A stretch of 14,542 nucleotides of DNA, from the NCBI GenBank assembly GCA_012516295.1, contig JAAYWU010000246.1, positions 1 to 14,542 on the forward strand, in the 5' to 3' direction. This DNA comes from Clostridiales bacterium (lineage in GTDB: Bacteria; Bacillota; Clostridia; Oscillospirales; Acutalibacteraceae). Made by a program: the position numbers and the translations under genes. Below the pieces are notes generated by a model, which was not told the origin of the DNA, did not search any database, and worked only from the letters and a program-made list of their open reading frames with translations. Below, piece after piece: positions 5,207 to 12,461 of the stretch. Positions within the stretch are counted from its first letter, which is position 1. Each line of letters opens with the position of its first letter.

Positions 5207-6490
5207 TTATTTTAACACTTTTATTGACAAAAAGCCATACCCGCGCAAAAACCGGAGGATTTCTTTTGTGATTTTTTCCCCGGGCATCACGACCGGAACG
5301 CCCGGCGGGCAGGGGCAGGCGGCCTGCGCGGCAATCCGCCCCGCCGCCTGTTCAAGCGGGACGCTTTCCGACGGCGCGAAAACCGCTTCGCGCAGGCTTG
5401 TTTTTACAGGGGGAAGCTCCGGCAGCTCCGGCGCCTGCGGGAGGGGGGCGCGCACCGGTAAGCGTTCAATTGCGTCCTTCAGCCGGAGGAAATCGCGGTC
5501 CGTATTAAACGGGGTTGCGATGAAAACTACGTGCGCGCCGTCGGAAAACTCCGGCTCCACGCCCGCTTGGCGGAAAAGGTCCGCGGCTTCGGTCCCGGGG
5601 ACACCGACGGAGGCTGTGTTCAGCGTGATGCGCGTCGGGTCCGTTAAGCCTTCCGGCAGGGAAATGCCGCGGTTTTGCGCGGCGGCTTTGATTGCAGAAA
5701 CCTTTTTCTGCAAAGGACCGAATTCCCCGCGGTGCAGCCGGAGCCACTCGCGCGCAAGGTCAAGCGAAGCCATTACCGGGTAGCCGGGGCTGGTCGAAGC
5801 GAACAGCGCCATGGCTTCCTTCGCGTCCGCGGTGTAACGGTCGTCTGCTATATGGAGCCACGCGCCGCCCGTCAGCACATTCAGGGTTTTGTGCGCGGAA
5901 CAGGCCGTCATGCTCGCGCCGAGGGCAAGCGGGTGGAGCTTGGGCGCGGTGAACATCAGGTGCGCGCCGTGGGCATTGTCCACAAGAAGGGGGATATCCC
6001 GCGCCCGGCACGCTTTGGCAATTGCGGGGATATTGAGGAGCTGACCGTAGTAGTTCGGGCTGGTTACGTAAACCGCTTTTGCATCGGGCGTCTTTGCAAG
6101 CGCGGAAAGCACCTCTCCCGGCATTGCCCAGACGGGGGTTAAATCCAGCAGCGCCATGGTGTTCACCGCGCTGCGGTGCAAAACGCGGGAGCAGACGATT
6201 TTGCCGCCGCCCGGCGCGGCAAGGCGGAACATCGCCTGAATGCAGAGGGTGCATCCGCCCGCAGAAATACAGGTCCGTTTTGCCCCGAACAGCTCCGCCG
6301 CAAGCTCTTCCGCCCGGGCGATGGGGCCGTCCGCTTCGAACAGGCTGTCCGTGTCCGGAAGCTCGGTGAAATCGAGCGAAAGCAGGTCGGGCGGAAGGGC
6401 GACGGGATTGTTTTTATGCCCCGGCGTGTGAAAAGAGGCGCGTCCGCGTTTCTTATGTTCCACCAAAGCGGTGTAAAGCGGGGTAGGCAT
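5207..6490 (-). CDS. Orn/Lys/Arg decarboxylase-family PLP enzyme (YaaO-like)
   Basis: This is a fold-type I PLP enzyme of the group that includes lysine, ornithine and arginine decarboxylases (SpeA-like in Bacillus). The 427-aa product starts MPTPLYTALVEHKKRG, followed by the family hallmark FHTPGHK (20-26). VDNAHGAH (170-177) holds the Asp that contacts the PLP pyridine nitrogen, and SAHKTLNVLTGGAWL (198-212) holds the PLP lysine K201. The C-terminal domain ends with the usual PGVPVVMPGE. I use the ATG at 6490, which has AAAGGAG at good spacing; upstream in-frame sequence runs through a hairpin and out of the LCP gene and is not coding. In Bacillus yaaO heads the same cluster, but tmk, its neighbour there, is missing here. 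The substrate cannot be predicted from sequence. Confidence 0.92.
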   Translation of the reverse strand: MPTPLYTALVEHKKRGRASFHTPGHKNNPVALPPDLLSLDFTELPDTDSLFEADGPIARAEELAAELFGAKRTCISAGGCTLCIQAMFRLAAPGGGKIVCSRVLHRSAVNTMALLDLTPVWAMPGEVLSALAKTPDAKAVYVTSPNYYGQLLNIPAIAKACRARDIPLLVDNAHGAHLMFTAPKLHPLALGASMTACSAHKTLNVLTGGAWLHIADDRYTADAKEAMALFASTSPGYPVMASLDLAREWLRLHRGEFGPLQKKVSAIKAAAQNRGISLPEGLTDPTRITLNTASVGVPGTEAADLFRQAGVEPEFSDGAHVVFIATPFNTDRDFLRLKDAIERLPVRAPLPQAPELPELPPVKTSLREAVFAPSESVPLEQAAGRIAAQAACPCPPGVPVVMPGEKITKEILRFLRGYGFLSIKVLK

Positions 6491-6504
6491 TCTGATTACT
6501 CCTT

Positions 6505-6539
6505 TGAAAAAGGCCGTACGGCTTCCACCGTACGGCCTT
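6505..6539 (-). terminator. Strong hairpin between LCP gene and yaaO-like gene
   Basis: A perfect 12-bp stem, AAGGCCGTACGG (6510-6521) with CCGTACGGCCTT (6528-6539) and a 6-base loop. On the minus strand it ends in CCTTTTTC, directly followed by the AAAGGAG ribosome binding site of the downstream gene. It can serve as the LCP terminator. Since no promoter is seen between it and the yaaO-like start, it may also act as an attenuator for readthrough. Confidence 0.8.
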
Positions 6540-6563
6540 GATGAAGAATTTTTACGGCATTTC

Positions 6564-7613
6564 TTAATCGCCGTCATACGTTTTGCTTGGCAGATCGCTT
6601 TCGTAAATGAATTCCGCCAGGCTCTGGCTGCATTTATCCAGATCGGGAACAAGTACGTCCGCCGGGGTTCCGCCGAAGCTGACCCGTTCGGAGGTGTATT
6701 CATTGTTGCCCGGAGTACGGTTCTGGCTGATCGGGTAATTCAGGTAGGTCAGCGAATTTGCCGCCATATTCAGCACTTCGTTCTTGGTCATGTTGGTTGT
6801 AATAAGGGGAAGAACATCGTAAAGCGCCTGGTTGATCGTTCCGATGTCCGCAGTTTTGAATTTTTCAACCAGGCTGGAAAAGACCTTGCGCTGGCGCTGG
6901 GTGCGCTCGAAATCGTCGCCGATTGCACGGATACGGGAATAGTAAAGCGCCTGTTTCCCGCTCAGAACGAAGGTTCCGGCGGTCAGGTTGCGGCGCGGGT
7001 CCCCGGAGTTCTGGTTAATAAGCTGCGCTTCGCCCTTTGTAATCGTAATGGATACGCCGCCGAGCTTGTCGATGATTTTCGAGAAAGACGCATAATCGAT
7101 CAGTACAAAGCGGTCGATATCGGTTCCGAAATTTGCTTCGATGGTGGCAACGGAGAGCTGCGGGCCGCCGAGCGTATAGGCAACGTTCAGCCGTTGGCTT
7201 CCGTGCCCGGGAATCGCGACGTACATATCGCGCATGAAGGAATTCAGTTTCAGCTTTTGGTGGCGCGTGTCAACGGAGACCAGCATCATGCTGTCGCTTC
7301 GCCCGGGGTCGTTCGGCTGGTAATCGTCCACGCCCATTACAAGGATGTTCGTAATGGCGTCGTCATGGTAGAGCCCGCCCAAAATCCCCGCTTTTGCGCT
7401 GGTGCTGCTGGCACCCCCCTGGAAGAGTTCACCGGTATTTACCTGTGAATTTTCCTCCATCGGAACAAAATTAATCCGGCTTAGCATTTGGTCAGCGTAA
7501 ACACAGCCCATACCGCTGAGCAGCATGGTCACGCTTAAAACAAGAATCGCTATATTTCGAATCAAAGTTTTTGGACTTTTTCCGTTTTTTTGTATTTTTC
7601 CTGCCTTTTTCAC
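6564..7613 (-). CDS. LytR-CpsA-Psr (LCP) family cell-wall glycopolymer ligase
   Basis: LCP proteins attach teichoic acids or other undecaprenyl-linked polymers to peptidoglycan at the outer face of the membrane. The 349-aa product has a basic N-terminus and one membrane anchor (about 20-40), then the LCP domain: NILVMGVDDYQ (89-99) with D96/D97, GRSDSMMLVSVD (104-115) with R105 and D107, LNSFMRDMYV (123-132) with R128, and the catalytic-face stretch YYSRIRAIGDDFERTQRQR (224-242). These Arg/Asp residues bind the lipid pyrophosphate. Start is GTG at 7613 with AAGGAC 7 bases upstream. It has its own promoter and is followed by a strong hairpin. Which polymer it ligates is unknown; the YfhO/GT2 operon further right suggests the cell decorates a surface polymer. 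Confidence 0.95.
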   Translation of the reverse strand: MKKAGKIQKNGKSPKTLIRNIAILVLSVTMLLSGMGCVYADQMLSRINFVPMEENSQVNTGELFQGGASSTSAKAGILGGLYHDDAITNILVMGVDDYQPNDPGRSDSMMLVSVDTRHQKLKLNSFMRDMYVAIPGHGSQRLNVAYTLGGPQLSVATIEANFGTDIDRFVLIDYASFSKIIDKLGGVSITITKGEAQLINQNSGDPRRNLTAGTFVLSGKQALYYSRIRAIGDDFERTQRQRKVFSSLVEKFKTADIGTINQALYDVLPLITTNMTKNEVLNMAANSLTYLNYPISQNRTPGNNEYTSERVSFGGTPADVLVPDLDKCSQSLAEFIYESDLPSKTYDGD

Positions 7614-7657
7614 AACATCAGTCCTTAATCGGCAATTTTTGTGTTGATAACCGATTT

Positions 7658-7685
7658 ATTATACCCTGCGGTATCGATAAAATAA
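7658..7685 (-). promoter_or_regulatory. Promoter of the LCP gene
   Basis: Perfect TATAAT (7663-7658) on the minus strand with a weak -35 TTATTT (7685-7680) at 16 bases. Start predicted near 7651, 38 bases before the GTG. The leader begins within a 6-bp inverted repeat, AATCGG (7627-7632) with CCGATT (7651-7656), whose right copy overlaps the start site; this could be a small hairpin or operator. Confidence 0.5.
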
Positions 7686-7722
7686 TTATTTAAAAGAATT
7701 TATTTGCAAACAGATTCCCAAT

Positions 7723-8304
7723 TTAGTCCTGCTCGTCCAGCGTGAGCTGATAGGAAGGCAGGAACTCTTTTACAAAACAATCCGCTTCGGGAAGGTGCAT
7801 ATCGGCAACGGCTTGAAGGAGCGCAGTTTCCGCTTTGGCGAACTCGCTGTTGCCCGCGCCTTTTTCTTCCAGACATTTGATAACAGCGGAAAGCTTGTCC
7901 GCCGCTTTTACAAGGGGGAGAAGCTCGCGGTCGCCCTCGCCGTTCGCGGTGAGGATAGCTTCGTAACCCGGCTTTAAATCCGCCGGCAGAAGGCTCAGAA
8001 GCTTTTTCCGGGCGGTTTTTTCCACCTCGCCGTAGGCGGAGCGGATTTCCGGGTTATAGTATTTCACCGGGGTGGGAAGGTCGCCGGTCAGGATCTCGGT
8101 TGCGTCGTGGTAAAGCGCGAGGAGCGCGGCGCGCTCCGGGTTTACATTTCCGCCGAAGCGGGTGTTGCGAAGCACCGCCAGCGCGTGGGCGATTACAGCG
8201 GTTTCAAAGCTGTGCTCGCAAAGGTTTTCCTCGCGCGTGTTGCGCATCAGGCCCCAGCGGTTAATATATTTCATGCGCGAAAGCATTGCGTAAAAATGGA
8301 ACAT
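7723..8304 (-). CDS. yfbR: HD-domain 5'-deoxynucleotidase, YfbR family
   Basis: YfbR removes phosphate from 2'-deoxyribonucleoside 5'-monophosphates and takes part in nucleotide salvage and dNTP balance in the cytoplasm. The 193-aa product aligns by eye along its whole length with E. coli YfbR: LSRMKYINRWGLMRN (8-22); EHS (30-32); ALLALYHDATEILTGDLPTPVK across 60-81 with H66 and D67; and LVKAADKLSA (131-140) with D136. The HD metal set H31, H66, D67 and D136 is complete, as are R16-W17 and the GDLPTPVKY loop that recognise the nucleotide. ATG at 8304 with AGGGGGA at 6 bases. It is first in the minus-strand group, with a leader of about 120 bases, and the LCP gene downstream has its own promoter. 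Confidence 0.94.
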   Translation of the reverse strand: MFHFYAMLSRMKYINRWGLMRNTREENLCEHSFETAVIAHALAVLRNTRFGGNVNPERAALLALYHDATEILTGDLPTPVKYYNPEIRSAYGEVEKTARKKLLSLLPADLKPGYEAILTANGEGDRELLPLVKAADKLSAVIKCLEEKGAGNSEFAKAETALLQAVADMHLPEADCFVKEFLPSYQLTLDEQD

Positions 8305-8432
8305 CCGAAATCCCCCTGTAATCCTTAAATATACTTCCCAATTTTGCAGAAAAACTCCCCCGGAACAAGTGGGAAAGACAGGAAATCCGCCGAAATGGGG
8401 CGGCTGTAATAAACAGTAAACGAATTATTTAT

Positions 8433-8461
8433 AATATACTAATAAAACGTAAATTTTGCAA
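8433..8461 (-). promoter_or_regulatory. Promoter of yfbR
   Basis: On the minus strand, TTGCAA (8461-8456), 17 bases, TATATT (8438-8433). Predicted start near 8426. The resulting leader (8305-8426) holds a small CCGCC/GGCGG hairpin (8387-8391 with 8399-8403) and otherwise nothing I recognise. Confidence 0.5.
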
Positions 8462-8489
8462 GAAGCGTGGGCAGTTTTATTAAATTCGC

Positions 8490-8518
8490 TTTGTTCCAAC
8501 AAAAGCGTGTGTTATAAT
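8490..8518 (+). promoter_or_regulatory. Promoter and operator-like palindrome of the yfhO operon
   Basis: TATAAT (8513-8518) is preceded by TGT, an extended -10, with a TTGTTC -35 (8491-8496) at 16 bases. The -35 lies within a palindrome TTTGTTCCAACAAA (8490-8503), placed where a repressor could block RNA polymerase. Predicted start near 8525. Confidence 0.55.
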
Positions 8519-8533
8519 ATGGATTGATTATTT

Positions 8534-8570
8534 CATAAGCAGCACAAGCGGTTTTCTTATGGGTGCTGCT
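8534..8570 (+). promoter_or_regulatory. Structured 5' leader of yfhO with two overlapping helices
   Basis: AGCAGCAC (8538-8545) pairs perfectly with GTGCTGCT (8563-8570). CATAAG (8534-8539) pairs perfectly with CTTATG (8556-8561). The segments interleave, so the two full helices are alternatives or, if slightly trimmed, a pseudoknot. The structure begins about 10 bases into the predicted transcript and ends 7 bases before the SD GGAGG (8578-8582). Confidence 0.45.
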
Positions 8571-8589
8571 GTTAAACGGAGGCGACAGT

Positions 8590-11040
8590 TTGGCCAGCAT
8601 ACTGACCCGCGAAGGAAAACAGAATTACTATCTGAAGGCATTTTTATACGGCCTTGCAGTGTCTTTTCTCTATTTCATCCCGTTTATACTTTATGACAAC
8701 GGCTATTTCTTATTTTACGGCGATTTTAATGTGCAGCAGGTGCCCTTCTACCGAATGTGTCACGACGCGATCCGCAGCGGGAACATCGGCTGGAACTGGA
8801 CAACCGACCTGGGCGCGAATTTCATCGGATCGTACACGTTTTACCTTTTGGGAAGCCCGTTTTTCTGGCTGACCATCCCGTTCCCGAGCGCGGCGGTGCC
8901 GTACCTGATGGGCCCGCTGCTGATTCTGAAATTCGGCTGCGCTTCGCTGACAGGGTACCTTTATTTGCAGCGGTACGTGGAGGACAAGGATTACGCGGTC
9001 ATCGGCGGCATGCTGTACGCGTTTTCCGGATTTTCAATTTACAATATCTTTTTTAACCATTTCCATGAGGCCATCGTATTTTTCCCGCTCATGCTGTGGG
9101 CGCTGGACGAATACATGTATAAAAGGCGCAGGGGGCTTTTCGCGGTCACCGTGTTTGCCTGTTGCTTTGTGAATTATTATTTTTTTGTGGGACAGGTTGT
9201 TTTTACGCTGCTTTACGGCTTTACCCGGCTGTTCAGCGGGAACTGGAAAATAACGCTGCGCGATTTTTTACTGCTGGTGTGCGAAGCGGTCATCGGGGTG
9301 CTGTGCGCCTGTGTGCTGCTGGTGCCGACCGTGCTCGCTGTCATTCAGAACCCGCGCGTAAACGACCCGCCGGAGGGCTGGAACGCGCTGCTATACGATT
9401 GGAACCAGCGGTACGTCCATATTCTGGAATGTTTCTTCTTCCCGCCGGATATCCCCGCGCGGCCGAACTTTACCCCGAAGTCGGAGGCAAAATGGGCCTC
9501 GCTTGGCGCGTGGCTTCCGCTGTTCAGCATGACCGGCGTAATCGGCTTTTTGAAAATGCGGAGAAAGCATTGGCTGAAAACCCTGTTGGGAATCCTGTAC
9601 CTGATGGCATTTGTCCCGGTGCTGAATTCCGCGTTCCAGCTTTTTAACGCTTCCTACTATGCGCGCTGGTTCTATATGCTGACGTTGATGATGAGCCTTG
9701 CGACGATTATTGCGCTGCAGCGGGCGTGCATTGACTGGAAAAGCTCGATTAAATGGACGATGGGCATTACCCTCGGCATTGCGCTGCCGATCGGGCTGAT
9801 GGTGAAATCCACGGAACAGGACGGCAAAAAAACCTATACGTTCGGGCTGGAGGATTACCCGACGCGCTTCTGGTCCTATGTTGCCATCGCCATGCTCAGC
9901 CTGCTCCTCCTGACGATTATCTTTAAATATTATCAACGCGACAAGAAAGGGTTTATCCGCCGGTGCATGGGCGGCGTGGCGGCAATTTCCTTTGTTTACG
10001 CGCTGTTCTTCATCGCGCTGGGCAAAACCCAGAGCGACGACGCCCACAAGGAAATCATCCCCTATTCGCTCAACGGCGGCGCGGATATCCACCTGCCGGA
10101 CACCAGGAACTGCCGCGTTGACGTTTACGACGGGATGGATAATCAGGCCATGTTCTGGCAGATTCCGACCATTCAGGCGTTCCACAGTATTGTTCCCGGT
10201 TCCATCATGGAATTTTACCCCTCCGTCGGCGTACAGCGCGACGTGGGTTCCCGCCCGGAAACGAAGTATTACGGCCTGCGCGGGCTGACGAGCTGCCGCT
10301 GGCTGTTCGACCCGGCTTTGAGTGGCAAGGACTTTGCCGTAGGCGAAACGGATGCGAACGCACCGGCCATGCCGGGCTGGCGTTATTACGCTTCGCAGAA
10401 CGGGTTTAAGATTTACCAGAATCAGTATTATATTCCCATGGGGTTCAGTTACGATTCCTACATCACCCGCTCGGAATACGAGCAGGTCGAAAAGGAAAAC
10501 CGGCATCTGCTTCTGCTGAAAACGCTGGTAGTGGAAAACGAAGACGTGAAGAAAGTAACCGGCATTCTCAAGCATGATGACAATTTTCTGGAATCCGATT
10601 TTTCACAGGAGGCCTATTTCGAGGACTGCCTGAACCGGAAAGCCGAGTCATGCTCTTCCTTTGAACGCGACAACGGCGGATTTACCGCGAAAATCAACGC
10701 CGACAAAGAGCGGCTGGTCTTTTTCAGCGTGCCGTGGGAAGGCGGCTGGAGCGCCAAGGTGAACGGCAGGGATGCGGAGATTCTGAAAGTCAACGTCGGT
10801 TTTATGGCGGTGAAGGTGCCGGCGGGCGAATCCACAATCCGCTTTGATTATACGACGCCGGGCTTAAAGCAGGGGGCGCTGATTACCCTTGGCGGCGTAG
10901 CGCTGTTTGCCTTCTACTGGACTATGACCAATCGCTGGGAGAAAAAGCATCCGCACAAGCGGAAAGTATACCGTATTAAACGCCCCTTGCCGGGAACGAT
11001 AGAATCCGCCGCACAAGCGGAAAATTTGGAAAGAGAATGA
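8590..11040 (+). CDS. yfhO: YfhO-family membrane protein, predicted GT-C glycosyltransferase
   Basis: YfhO proteins are large membrane glycosyltransferases of the GT-C type; in B. subtilis YfhO moves GlcNAc from a lipid carrier onto lipoteichoic acid outside the membrane. From the TTG at 8590 (GGAGG 7 bases upstream) the product is 816 aa. It has an initial membrane segment (LKAFLYGLAVSFLYFIPFIL), then the extracellular-loop motif YGDFNVQQVPFY with the likely catalytic Asp, about a dozen further hydrophobic segments, an extracellular domain, and the typical C-terminal module VPWEGGWSAKVNG...GFMAVKVPAG...IRFDYTTPGL, followed by a last membrane helix. An in-frame GTG at 8563 lies inside the leader hairpin and lacks an SD. 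The GT2 gene follows 12 bases later. The acceptor polymer here is unknown. Confidence 0.93.
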   Translation: MASILTREGKQNYYLKAFLYGLAVSFLYFIPFILYDNGYFLFYGDFNVQQVPFYRMCHDAIRSGNIGWNWTTDLGANFIGSYTFYLLGSPFFWLTIPFPSAAVPYLMGPLLILKFGCASLTGYLYLQRYVEDKDYAVIGGMLYAFSGFSIYNIFFNHFHEAIVFFPLMLWALDEYMYKRRRGLFAVTVFACCFVNYYFFVGQVVFTLLYGFTRLFSGNWKITLRDFLLLVCEAVIGVLCACVLLVPTVLAVIQNPRVNDPPEGWNALLYDWNQRYVHILECFFFPPDIPARPNFTPKSEAKWASLGAWLPLFSMTGVIGFLKMRRKHWLKTLLGILYLMAFVPVLNSAFQLFNASYYARWFYMLTLMMSLATIIALQRACIDWKSSIKWTMGITLGIALPIGLMVKSTEQDGKKTYTFGLEDYPTRFWSYVAIAMLSLLLLTIIFKYYQRDKKGFIRRCMGGVAAISFVYALFFIALGKTQSDDAHKEIIPYSLNGGADIHLPDTRNCRVDVYDGMDNQAMFWQIPTIQAFHSIVPGSIMEFYPSVGVQRDVGSRPETKYYGLRGLTSCRWLFDPALSGKDFAVGETDANAPAMPGWRYYASQNGFKIYQNQYYIPMGFSYDSYITRSEYEQVEKENRHLLLLKTLVVENEDVKKVTGILKHDDNFLESDFSQEAYFEDCLNRKAESCSSFERDNGGFTAKINADKERLVFFSVPWEGGWSAKVNGRDAEILKVNVGFMAVKVPAGESTIRFDYTTPGLKQGALITLGGVALFAFYWTMTNRWEKKHPHKRKVYRIKRPLPGTIESAAQAENLERE

Positions 11041-11052
11041 TCGGAGGTTGCT

Positions 11053-11976
11053 ATGCCCACAGTCTATTTTGTAATACCGTGCTATAACGAAGAAGAGGTT
11101 CTGCCGGAAACCGTCCGGCGGCTGACGGAAAAAGTAAACGGAATGATCAAGTCCGGGCGCGCCGACCGGAAAAGCCGTATGCTTTTGGTGGACGACGGCA
11201 GCCGCGACAAAACATGGGAGCTGATCAGCAGATTCAGCGAGGAAAACGAGCTGGTGAGCGGGATTAAGCTTGCGCACAACCGCTGGCACCAGAACGCGCT
11301 TCTGGCCGGGCTGATGACCGCCAAGGACTCCTGCGACTGCGCCGTCAGCTTAGACGCGGATTTGCAGGACGACATTGAGGTGCTCGACCAGTTTGTGGAC
11401 AAGTTCATGGATGGCTGCGACGTGGTTTACGGCGTCCGCAACAAGCGCGAGACCGATACCTTCTTCAAGCGTACCACCGCGCTTGGATTTTACAAGTTCA
11501 TGGCGGCGCTGGGCGTGGATGTGGTGTACAATCACGCGGACTACCGCCTGATGAGCCGCCGCGCGCTGGAAGCGCTGAGCGAATATAAAGAACCCAACCT
11601 GTTCCTGCGCGGCATTGTGCCGCTGATCGGCTACCGCAGCGACTATGTGTATTACGACCGGCATGAGCGCTTTGCCGGGGAGTCGAAATACCCGCTGAAA
11701 AAGATGATCGCTTTCGCGTGGGATGGCATTACATCCTTCAGCGTAAAGCCCCTGCGGATGATTGCGAGTTTGGGGGCGGTTCTGTGCCTTGTCAGCCTGA
11801 TCGGCGTGATCCGGGCGCTGGTAGTCCGTTCCTTTATAACGGCGGGGTTCTGCGGCGTCTGGTTTTTGGGCGGCGTCCAGCTTTTGTGCCTTGGCGTTGT
11901 GGGCGGGTATATCGGCAAGATTTACGGCGAAGTAAAGGCGCGGCCGCGCTTTAAGATTGAAGAATATAAAAAATAG
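11053..11976 (+). CDS. GT2 polyprenyl-phosphate sugar transferase (CsbB/GtrB-like)
   Basis: Such enzymes transfer a sugar from a UDP-sugar to undecaprenyl phosphate on the cytoplasmic side, for a flippase and an outer GT-C enzyme to use. The 307-aa product shows the GT-A core: VIPCYNEEEVLPET (7-20), LLVDDGSRDKT (44-54), and SLDADLQDD (99-107) with the DxD motif. It also shows the DPM-like stretch RFAGESKYPLKKM (206-218), then two C-terminal membrane helices (about 235-258 and 265-288). ATG at 11053 with GGAGG upstream, 12 bases after the yfhO stop, so the two form an operon. B. subtilis has the same pairing (csbB-yfhO) for lipoteichoic acid glycosylation. The sugar is probably GlcNAc or Glc, but the sequence does not settle this. 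Confidence 0.94.
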   Translation: MPTVYFVIPCYNEEEVLPETVRRLTEKVNGMIKSGRADRKSRMLLVDDGSRDKTWELISRFSEENELVSGIKLAHNRWHQNALLAGLMTAKDSCDCAVSLDADLQDDIEVLDQFVDKFMDGCDVVYGVRNKRETDTFFKRTTALGFYKFMAALGVDVVYNHADYRLMSRRALEALSEYKEPNLFLRGIVPLIGYRSDYVYYDRHERFAGESKYPLKKMIAFAWDGITSFSVKPLRMIASLGAVLCLVSLIGVIRALVVRSFITAGFCGVWFLGGVQLLCLGVVGGYIGKIYGEVKARPRFKIEEYKK

Positions 11977-12016
11977 CCGGCCGACGCAGAAGAATGGTTC
12001 TTCTGCGCACAGCCGG
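11966..12016 (-). terminator. Terminator of the smr gene, overlapping the GT2 3' end
   Basis: A 10-bp perfect stem CGCAGAAGAA/TTCTTCTGCG (11985-11994 with 11998-12007, 3-base loop) sits on an outer CCGGC/GCCGG helix (11977-11981 with 12012-12016). On the minus strand it is followed by CTATTTTTT, whose T run is the complement of the last GT2 codons. It ends the minus-strand smr transcript; on the plus strand there is no T run. Confidence 0.65.
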
Positions 12017-12045
12017 TCGAATCGGTGTATTTCCCGGGAAAACCG

Positions 12046-12064
12046 GGCGCATAGTGCCGTTTTT
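12046..12064 (+). terminator. Possible terminator of the yfhO-GT2 operon
   Basis: GGCGC (12046-12050) pairs with GTGCC (12054-12058, one G-U) around an ATA loop, followed by GTTTTT. A CCCGG/CCGGG hairpin lies just before it. The stem is short, so this is a weak call, but no better plus-strand terminator is seen before the convergent smr gene. Confidence 0.33.
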
Positions 12065-12079
12065 CCGCTTCCCGCGCGG

Positions 12080-12349
12080 CTATTTCCTTTCCTTGAGCAG
12101 GATGCGTGTTTCGCCCGGATTCAGGCAGACGAGCTTTGCGGCAATGCGGGGGTGCTTCAGCCGCAGGCGCACCATGTCGCGCAATGCCTGCCCGCTGTTG
12201 TACCCATGGATGACCCGTATTTCCGTAATCTTTGCGTCGGCCCGGTTCAGAAGCTGTTCCAAGCCGCGTTTTGCTTCTTCGGCGGTCATGCCGTGGATAT
12301 TCACTTCCAGAAGATTCCCGCGCCTTTCCTGTAACAATTTTATCGCCAT
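12080..12349 (-). CDS. Stand-alone Smr-domain protein, 89 aa
   Basis: Smr (small MutS-related) domains are found alone or at the end of MutS2 and act on branched DNA or on RNA/ribosomes, some as nucleases. The 89-aa product is essentially one Smr domain: VNIHGMTAEEAKRGLEQLL (16-34) carries the first conserved HG, and IRVIHGYNSGQALRDMVR (44-61) carries the HGxxxGxALR signature. The C-terminal LNPGETRILLK matches the closing strand. The canonical DxH before the first HG reads N-I-H, so the acidic residue linked to nuclease activity in some Smr proteins is absent. The ATG at 12349 has no recognisable SD, only ATAAG. It is divergent from the beta-propeller gene and convergent with the GT2 gene. 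DNA and RNA roles cannot be separated by sequence. Confidence 0.85.
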   Translation of the reverse strand: MAIKLLQERRGNLLEVNIHGMTAEEAKRGLEQLLNRADAKITEIRVIHGYNSGQALRDMVRLRLKHPRIAAKLVCLNPGETRILLKERK

Positions 12350-12364
12350 CTTATCGTAAAAATT

Positions 12365-12378
12365 TCCGCTTTCGCGGA
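12365..12378 (-). promoter_or_regulatory. GAAA-tetraloop hairpin in the smr leader
   Basis: On the minus strand TCCGC-GAAA-GCGGA forms a perfect 5-bp GNRA-capped hairpin, followed by AATTTTTACG and then the SD-less ATG at 12349. A further GGAC/GTCC pairing lies just upstream. Hairpin plus T run near the start codon resembles a leader attenuator or a structured initiation region. Confidence 0.4.
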
Positions 12379-12405
12379 CCGGGCGGACATTTCCCGTCCA
12401 TCATC

Positions 12406-12411
12406 ATTATA
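12406..12411 (-). promoter_or_regulatory. Extended -10 promoter of smr
   Basis: Minus-strand TATAAT (12411-12406) preceded by TGA gives an extended -10; the -35 (CTTTCA at 17 bases) is weak. Predicted start near 12399, with a leader of about 50 bases. Confidence 0.5.
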
Positions 12412-12455
12412 TCATCAATCCGACAAAATGAAAGCAACTGCTCCGTTTTTTATGC

Positions 12456-12461
12456 TATAAT
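12456..12461 (+). promoter_or_regulatory. Extended -10 promoter of the beta-propeller gene
   Basis: TATAAT preceded by TGC (extended -10), 26 bases before the TTG start at 12487; the -35 region is poor. The leader is short and mostly the AGGAGGG ribosome binding site (12474-12480). The divergent smr -10 is only about 45 bases away. Confidence 0.52.

Noticed and set aside
6491..6703. N-terminal extension of the decarboxylase ORF into the LCP gene
   Set aside because: It runs through a strong hairpin and overlaps the end of the LCP coding region; the ATG at 6490 has AAAGGAG at good spacing and starts with the family's usual sequence.
9391..10575. 394-codon minus-strand open frame inside yfhO
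   Set aside because: Antisense shadow with Arg/His/Gln-rich product and no RBS; yfhO has the family's membrane and C-terminal motifs.
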